DNA of 10,343 nucleotides, taken from Elusimicrobiota bacterium (GTDB lineage: Bacteria > Elusimicrobiota > Elusimicrobia > UBA1565 > JACRDR01). The number at the start of each line of letters is the position of its first letter. Within the stretch, counting starts at the first letter, position 1. This document shows positions 6,176 through 10,343 of the stretch, piece after piece. Position numbers and translations under genes: made by a program. Location of the stretch: assembly GCA_016212845.1 (NCBI GenBank), contig JACRDR010000248.1, positions 1 through 10,343 of the forward strand, given 5' to 3'. The notes under the pieces were generated by a model. That model saw only the letters and a program-made list of their open reading frames with translations, was not told where the DNA came from and did not search any database.

Positions 6176-7423
6176 CTACTCGAGCGTGCGCCACGTCTCG
6201 CGTCCGAGCACCACGGGCCCGGCGGTCGCCTGCGCCGCGACGAGGTAGCGATCCGGACGCCCCAGCGTGTCCAAGGGCACGGCGAGCTCGAGGTCGCGCC
6301 CCCGCCGGCTGACCTGAATCGTCGCGCGGGGCAGCGCCACCTCGCCGTCCTGGATCCGCCGGACCCAGCGGCCGGCGCGCACGTGGACCTTGGGCATCGA
6401 GGCGCACTTCTCCCCCCGGCGGTGGCCGAACACGTGCCGGGAAACGCCCCCGAGCAGCGCGAGCGACGCGCTGAGCCGGAAGCGAAAGCGTAGAGAGCCT
6501 TCCTTGATCGAAGCGGAGGCGTACTCGATCCCGGGCGTTCGCACGTCGCCGCCCAGAAACGGGACGAAGACGCCCGGCGCGCCCAAGCGCGCGGGAGGCA
6601 GGTCGCCGAAGAGTTCGTTGCGCTTCACCGCGGAGCGCAGGGACTTCGGGCGGAACCGCTGCGGCGTCCGGTGCTCGAGCGTCGCCGCGCGCTTGAGCCG
6701 CACCTCGCTCTCGTCGAGCGGCAGAAGAAGCCATCGCGCCGCGTCGCGCTGCTTATCCGGCGGATTGAGAGGCGCGCCCGGAAAGTAGCCCGCCGGCGCC
6801 GGCCAGCGCTCGTAGTGGACGAGGTAGGGGATCAGCTCGGCCTCGACCTCGCCTTCGAGGTCCCACAGCGCCGCGCGCGCGAACGCGTGCATCGCGCGAT
6901 GATCGGGATGCCGGTCCGCCGGATGCGACACGAAGACCTTCGTCGGCTTGAACTCGCGAATCTCCTCGACGAGGTCCTCGAGCAGGCGGTCGCCCTGGTA
7001 CGGCGCGCCCGGAGTGCGCGCGCCCTCGTAGGGAACGCGGTCGGTGCGCGTCCGGGAGTTCCTCATCGGCGGGCGTCCGCGCCAATGACGCAGCCACAGC
7101 TCGAGGGCGCCGCGATCGGGGTAGCCCAGGAACACGAGGTCCTCGGGCTTGAGCCCGAGCGTCTTGGCCGCCGCCAACGACTCGCTCCGCCGGATTCCGC
7201 CGAGACGCCGGACCGCGCCCGCGGTGACGTACGGACGCCCGCGCCACGGTTTGAAGATGCGCTCGTCGCCCTGCGTCAAGTACACGAGCCGCACCCCAAT
7301 CCCGAGCTTCCCGGCCTTGCTGAGCAGCCCGGCGCAGGCCGCGGCGTCGTCGTCCGGATGGGGAGAAAGGACCATCACGCGGTCCCGCGACGAGAGGCTC
7401 AGGCGCCCGAACCCGCCCAGCAT
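6176..7423 (-). CDS. PIG-L/LmbE family zinc-dependent deacetylase with C-terminal beta-rich domain
   Basis: 415 residues. The PIG-L/LmbE catalytic domain covers about 13-272. The first metal motif is SPHPDDD (20-26), then RRSESLAAAKTLGL (78-91), and the second metal motif HPADRHPDH (167-175), followed by HYERWP (203-208). The family hydrolyses N-acetyl groups from GlcNAc-type sugars or related conjugates using a divalent metal; the substrate here cannot be read. Asp26 where many members have Glu is a common variant and not a metal ligand. The last 130 or so residues (about 285-415) are rich in alternating beta-type sequence ending PLDTLGRPDRYLVAAQ and resemble a DOMON/CBM9-like sandwich, which could bind carbohydrate (inference). 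No signal peptide is seen. The ATG shares its A with the TGA of the M48 gene (TGATG), and GGAGGA sits 5 nt upstream, so translation is coupled. Confidence 0.9.
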   Translation of the reverse strand: MLGGFGRLSLSSRDRVMVLSPHPDDDAAACAGLLSKAGKLGIGVRLVYLTQGDERIFKPWRGRPYVTAGAVRRLGGIRRSESLAAAKTLGLKPEDLVFLGYPDRGALELWLRHWRGRPPMRNSRTRTDRVPYEGARTPGAPYQGDRLLEDLVEEIREFKPTKVFVSHPADRHPDHRAMHAFARAALWDLEGEVEAELIPYLVHYERWPAPAGYFPGAPLNPPDKQRDAARWLLLPLDESEVRLKRAATLEHRTPQRFRPKSLRSAVKRNELFGDLPPARLGAPGVFVPFLGGDVRTPGIEYASASIKEGSLRFRFRLSASLALLGGVSRHVFGHRRGEKCASMPKVHVRAGRWVRRIQDGEVALPRATIQVSRRGRDLELAVPLDTLGRPDRYLVAAQATAGPVVLGRETWRTLE

Positions 7424-8202
7424 CAGCGTCCTCCGGACGGGTGATAGTAGCCCTGCGCCTCGGGCAGGTGCCTGCGGATCGCCTCGATGCGATCCGCCGT
7501 CGGAGGGTGAGTTCCGAGATACTTCTCGAGCCCGCCTCCGCCGCCTCCCGCGGCCGTCTCCATCCGCTCCCAGAAGCCGACCGCCGCCTGCGGGTCGTAG
7601 CCCGCCTTCGCCATCAGGATCAAACCGATGCGGTCGGCCTCGCTCTCCTGCTCCCGGCTGAAGGGCAGCAGCACCCCCACCGTCGCCCCCAACCCGTACG
7701 CCTGCATCGCGAGCTGCTGCGTCTGCTCGGGCTTGCTCGCGAGCGCCGCGCTCAGGGCGGCCCCTCCGAGCTGCGCCACCAGTCCTTGGCTCATGCGTTC
7801 CCCGCCATGGCGCGCCAGCGCATGCGCGATCTCGTGCCCGAGCACCACCGCCAGGCCCTCGTCGTCGTGCGCCACCGGCAAGATTCCGGAGTACACCGCC
7901 ACCTTGCCTCCGGGCAAGCACCACGCGTTGATCGTCTTCGGATCGTCGATGACGTTGAACTCCCATTTGTACTCGGGCCGGTTGGCCGCCATCGCCAACC
8001 GCTCGCCGACGCGCTTGACCTGATCGATCGCGTGCGCGTCCGTCGACGGCTTCGCCTCCGACAGCGCCTGCCGATACTGCTGCGCCCCGAGCGCGACCTC
8101 CTCACCCTCCGGCACCAGCACGAGATGCCGCCTTCCCGTGAAAGGCACCGTCTGACATGCGGCCAAGATCGCAGCGAGCAGCGCCATCCGCGCGTGTTTC
8201 AT
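7423..8202 (-). CDS. M48 family zinc metallopeptidase, predicted lipoprotein
   Basis: 259 residues. A short basic, hydrophobic leader ends in the lipobox LAAC (13-16), so Cys16 should be lipidated and the enzyme anchored facing the periplasm. The region FTGRRHLVLVPEGEEVALG (21-39) is typical of lipoprotein-type M48 peptidases. The catalytic motif HEIAH is at 123-127, with a second RH at 131-132, GGKVAVYSGIL at 98-108, and the third zinc ligand E188 in ESEAD (186-190). A late THPPTADRIEAI (231-242) is also typical. The family includes envelope quality-control proteases such as LoiP and BepA; specific substrates cannot be inferred. The frame is open further upstream to 8304, but only ATG 8202 places the lipobox at the correct distance. 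It heads the M48-PIG-L-DUF4344 run and is divergent from the ankyrin lipoprotein gene. Confidence 0.92.
   Translation of the reverse strand: MKHARMALLAAILAACQTVPFTGRRHLVLVPEGEEVALGAQQYRQALSEAKPSTDAHAIDQVKRVGERLAMAANRPEYKWEFNVIDDPKTINAWCLPGGKVAVYSGILPVAHDDEGLAVVLGHEIAHALARHGGERMSQGLVAQLGGAALSAALASKPEQTQQLAMQAYGLGATVGVLLPFSREQESEADRIGLILMAKAGYDPQAAVGFWERMETAAGGGGGGLEKYLGTHPPTADRIEAIRRHLPEAQGYYHPSGGR
7429..7434 (-). promoter_or_regulatory. Ribosome binding site GGAGGA of the PIG-L gene
   Basis: GGAGGA on the minus strand ends 5 nt before ATG 7423, inside the last codons of the M48 gene. Sequence and spacing match the site before the oxidoreductase. It rules out starts further upstream in the same open frame. 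Confidence 0.8.
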
Positions 8203-8208
8203 AAAGGC

Positions 8209-8214
8209 AGTATA
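8209..8214 (-). promoter_or_regulatory. Possible -10 element (TATACT) of the M48 gene
   Basis: TATACT (5 of 6 to TATAAT) sits 6 nt before ATG 8202 on the minus strand, which would give a leaderless mRNA. No recognisable -35 lies 16-19 nt upstream, and there is no Shine-Dalgarno before the ATG. Confidence 0.4.
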
Positions 8215-8247
8215 GGCGCCGTCGCGCCCCCGGCCCGATGAAGAACC

Positions 8248-8265
8248 CGCAACGAATTGGTTGTG
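8248..8265. promoter_or_regulatory. Imperfect 18-bp dyad, operator candidate
   Basis: The segment centred between 8256 and 8257 has core AACGAATTGGTT. Seven of nine base pairs match across the dyad. It lies in the 107-bp region between the divergent M48 and ankyrin genes, 7 nt upstream of the TTGACG box of the latter, where a regulator could act on both. Prediction only. Confidence 0.3.
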
Positions 8266-8272
8266 CCCAGGC

Positions 8273-8301
8273 TTGACGGACGGCGGCGCACGCGGCATCC
8301 T
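8273..8301 (+). promoter_or_regulatory. Sigma70-type promoter of the ankyrin lipoprotein gene
   Basis: TTGACG (8273-8278, 5 of 6 to consensus) is followed after exactly 17 nt by CATCCT (8296-8301), a weak -10. The ATG is 8 nt further at 8310, so transcription would start at or within 1-2 nt of the start codon. Confidence 0.45.
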
Positions 8302-8309
8302 CATGCGGC

Positions 8310-9785
8310 ATGACGGGTCGCGCGATTTTCCTTTCCGCCCTTTTGGCGCTGGGCGCCTGCAAGAAGAAGCCGGAAGCCAAGGCTCCGGAGGCCGAGCCGC
8401 AAACGTGGTTCGCGGCCGTTCGCGCGGGACAACTGGCCGCGGTGCAAGCCGGGCTCAAGGCCGATCCGGCGCTGGCGCAGGCGAAGGACCCGTCGGGACA
8501 ATGGACGGGGCTTCACGTCGCCGGCTCTCCCGAGGTGGTCGGCGCACTCCTTGAAGGCGGCGGAAACATCGAGGCCAAGGGATTGGGCGGCATGACGCCG
8601 CTGCACGCGGCGATCAACGACGACCGCCGGGAGGTCGCAAAGGCGCTCTTGCAGAGAAAGGCGTCCCTGCAAAGCCGGGCGGCGGATCCCCCGTACTCGG
8701 CGCTGCAATTGGCGGTCGCCCGGAAGCGTCCGGAGCTGACGGCGCTCTTGCTCGAGCTTTCGAGCCCGGAGGAGATCGCGGAGAGGGTCGGCGGGGACTC
8801 GCTGCTCCATCTAGCGGTGAAAGCGGGGGACGCGACGATTACGGAGCTTCTACTCCTCAAGGGCGCGGATCCGAACGCGCGCGACGCGGCGGGACGGACC
8901 CCGATGTGGTGGGCGAACACGGTGGAGCTCGGAGAGCTGTTGTTCGGCAAGGGCGGGACATTGTCTATCCGCGCCTCCGACGGGGAACCGGCCGTCGCGG
9001 CGCTGCTCAAGAGCACGGCGGAGCCGACGGCGTTCCAGCTGATCCACGAGAACGCGCCTATGGACCCGACGATCGTCGGGCTTTCGCTCTCGGCCGCGGT
9101 GGACTACAAGGCGGAGCGGATCGTGCGGCTCCTCGTCGAGCGCCGGCCGGAATTCGGAGCGAGGAGGGACGCGTTGTTTAAGGCCGCGGCCCGCGGCTAC
9201 GCCGAAATCGTGAGGATGGTCGGAGCGGACGGCGTCGCGACGGCGCAGGACAAGCACGGGCGGAACGGCCTGCATTTCGCGCAGAACAGAGACGTCGTCG
9301 TCGTGCTCAACGAGCTGGGCGTGTATCTCGACGCGAGGGACGACCACGGGGAGACGCCGTTGTTCACGGCCGCCGCGCTCGGGCGCGACGACGTGGCCGA
9401 CGCGCTGCTCAACAAAGGCGCGGACCCGGGGCCGGTGTCGACGGCGGGCGACACGCCGCTGCACATGGCCTGCGCGCGGGACGACATCGAGCTGGCGCGC
9501 ATGATCGCGGACAAAGGCGCGGAGGTGAATATCCGCAACAAGCACGGCGTCACGCCGCTGCACTACGCCGCGGCGGCGGGCAACGTCGAACTGGCGAAGC
9601 TCCTCCTCAAGAAGGGCGCGGACCCGCTGGCCAAGATCGACGCCCGCACGGTTTTCCCCCCGGCCCAGCCGGGCGATCTGCCGAACCCGTTCGCGGGGCG
9701 GGACCTCTCGGGAAAGTCCCCCTACGACCTGACGCCCCACGACGGCATGAAGTCCGTCCTCCGAAAATACTTCCCAAAAGACTAG
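8310..9785 (+). CDS. Ankyrin-repeat lipoprotein
   Basis: 491 residues. The signal sequence ends in lipobox LGAC (14-17), so Cys17 should be lipidated; KKK follows, then a short charged spacer to about residue 30. Ankyrin repeats fall in two blocks. The first covers about 30-215, clearest at MTPLHAAI (95-102), DSLLHLAV (163-170) and GADPNARDAAGRTP (185-198). The second covers about 284-445, clearest at NGLHFAQ (319-325), GETPLFTAA (347-355), GDTPLHMAC (380-388) and GVTPLHYAA (413-421). The middle part (about 216-283) is degenerate. A Pro-rich insertion (about 442-463) separates the last repeat from a capping element SGKSPYDL. It is probably a protein-binding scaffold on the periplasmic or outer surface; the partner is unknown. 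Start ATG 8310 places the lipobox correctly; another ATG at 8303 is out of frame. No Shine-Dalgarno is seen. The TAG stop is 10 nt before the glycosidase start. Confidence 0.9.
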   Translation: MTGRAIFLSALLALGACKKKPEAKAPEAEPQTWFAAVRAGQLAAVQAGLKADPALAQAKDPSGQWTGLHVAGSPEVVGALLEGGGNIEAKGLGGMTPLHAAINDDRREVAKALLQRKASLQSRAADPPYSALQLAVARKRPELTALLLELSSPEEIAERVGGDSLLHLAVKAGDATITELLLLKGADPNARDAAGRTPMWWANTVELGELLFGKGGTLSIRASDGEPAVAALLKSTAEPTAFQLIHENAPMDPTIVGLSLSAAVDYKAERIVRLLVERRPEFGARRDALFKAAARGYAEIVRMVGADGVATAQDKHGRNGLHFAQNRDVVVVLNELGVYLDARDDHGETPLFTAAALGRDDVADALLNKGADPGPVSTAGDTPLHMACARDDIELARMIADKGAEVNIRNKHGVTPLHYAAAAGNVELAKLLLKKGADPLAKIDARTVFPPAQPGDLPNPFAGRDLSGKSPYDLTPHDGMKSVLRKYFPKD

Positions 9786-9788
9786 AAT
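9783..9788 (+). promoter_or_regulatory. TAGAAT, possible -10 overlapping the ankyrin stop codon
   Basis: TAGAAT (5 of 6 to TATAAT) contains the TAG stop of the ankyrin gene and lies 7 nt before GTG 9796. No -35 is visible near 9760. The glycosidase may instead be read through from the ankyrin transcript. Confidence 0.25.
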
Positions 9789-9795
9789 CGGGCGC

Positions 9796-10343
9796 GTGAG
9801 CCTCCCGCTCCTGGCCCTCGCCTTGTTCGCCGCGTCCGCGCGCGCGGGCGGGCTCGGCATGTACGGCTTCAACTTCCCGGCCTGGCAGGCCGAGCAGTAC
9901 GCGGGCGCTCCCGCCGCCGAAAGTCTCGGGAGGCTCGCGGCCACCGGCGCGCGCTGGGTCGCGATCACGCCGACGTGGTACGCCTCGAGCCGCCGGGACT
10001 CGCATTTCACGCGGACCGCGAAGACGCCGACGGACGAGTCGGTGCGAGCGGTCATCCGCCGCGCCCGGGCTCTCGGGCTCTCGGTGGCGCTCAAGCCGCA
10101 CGTCGACCTGCCCGGAGACCTTCCGCGCTCGCTGCTGCAGCCCGCCGACGGGACGGTATGGTTCGGCGAGTATCGCGCGTTCATCACCCACTACGCGCGG
10201 CTCGCCGCCGAAGAGGACTGCGCGCTGTTCGTCGTCGGCACGGAGCTGTTCCTGACCTCCGGCATCCTCCACAAGCGGGAGTGGGAACGGGTCATTCGCG
10301 AGGTGCGCGCGGTCTATCCCGGGCGGCTCACCTACGCGGCGAA
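9796..10343 (+). CDS. Secreted GH113-like TIM-barrel glycoside hydrolase, N-terminal part
   Basis: Partial: 182 complete codons before the window ends. Start GTG 9796 opens a short hydrophobic leader with likely signal-peptidase site after ARA (15-17). Leader basic charge is absent, so export is probable rather than certain. The mature part begins GMYGFNFPAW (21-30), then GARWVAITPTWY (51-62), VALKPHVDL (97-105), WFGEYRAFITHYA (122-134) and VVGTEL (146-151), ending LTYAA. This order matches the first strands of the GH113-like (beta-mannanase-type) TIM barrel, where a Glu after strand 4 is the acid/base; E150 is the candidate. The second catalytic Glu lies beyond the edge. The substrate could be a mannan or another beta-linked glycan; the related TIM-barrel families cannot be separated from this fragment. 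It follows the ankyrin gene by 10 nt without a Shine-Dalgarno. Confidence 0.8.
   Translation, partial: MSLPLLALALFAASARAGGLGMYGFNFPAWQAEQYAGAPAAESLGRLAATGARWVAITPTWYASSRRDSHFTRTAKTPTDESVRAVIRRARALGLSVALKPHVDLPGDLPRSLLQPADGTVWFGEYRAFITHYARLAAEEDCALFVVGTELFLTSGILHKREWERVIREVRAVYPGRLTYAA

Noticed and set aside
6129..6734. Alternative minus-strand open frame over the 3' part of the PIG-L gene
   Set aside because: Low-complexity Ala/Arg translation; the PIG-L frame there encodes an ordered beta-rich C-terminus.
7424..7966. Upstream extension of the PIG-L frame into the M48 gene
   Set aside because: The M48 protein has all its catalytic motifs in the other frame, and the TGATG overlap with a Shine-Dalgarno marks the true PIG-L start.
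8203..8304. N-terminal extension of the M48 protein to 8304
   Set aside because: It would put about 34 polar residues ahead of the lipoprotein leader; only the start at 8202 gives a functional lipobox position.
8850..10187. Antisense open frame of 445 codons across the ankyrin and glycosidase genes
   Set aside because: It is in register opposite the ankyrin gene, is Arg-rich, shows no motif, and overlaps two well-supported coding regions on the plus strand.

Overview
This is a GC-rich bacterial window (roughly 70% GC by eye). It holds seven protein-coding genes, packed tightly in both orientations. I see no tRNA, rRNA, CRISPR array, insertion sequence or other mobile element. Two predicted lipoproteins (lipobox plus Cys) and two proteins with export-type N-termini suggest a cell with a substantial envelope, probably diderm. 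I cannot place the organism firmly. An uncultivated high-GC lineage such as Elusimicrobiota or a deltaproteobacterial-type group is only a guess from gene flavour.

Layout. (1) Positions 10-3087, minus: a cytoplasmic coiled-coil protein of about 1025 residues, function unknown, with a good sigma70-type promoter that settles its start codon. (2) Positions 3187-5297, plus: a two-gene unit divergent from it. A TVP38/TMEM64 (VTT/DedA-like) membrane protein is followed, with a 4-nt ATGA overlap, by a class I FAD/NAD(P) disulfide oxidoreductase. These two modules occur as one fused protein in other bacteria. (3) Positions 5285-8202, minus: a three-gene run transcribed M48 lipoprotein peptidase -> PIG-L/LmbE deacetylase (TGATG overlap) -> DUF4344 putative metallopeptidase (96-nt gap). 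All three are predicted metal-dependent hydrolases. The last gene overlaps the oxidoreductase tail to tail by 13 bp. (4) Positions 8310-end, plus: an ankyrin-repeat lipoprotein divergent from the M48 gene, then, 10 nt after its stop, a secreted GH113-like TIM-barrel glycoside hydrolase that runs off the window.

How the parts relate. Two compact divergent promoter regions (3088-3186 and 8203-8309) drive most of the window. Genes that open a transcription unit lack a convincing Shine-Dalgarno and mostly have a TAnnnT-like hexamer 6-8 nt before the start codon, which suggests leaderless or nearly leaderless mRNAs. The two genes inside tight operons each have GGAGGA exactly 5 nt before ATG. I find no convincing new defence or mobile system. 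The most interesting signals are this start-signal dichotomy, the VTT/oxidoreductase pair, and the giant coiled-coil protein.
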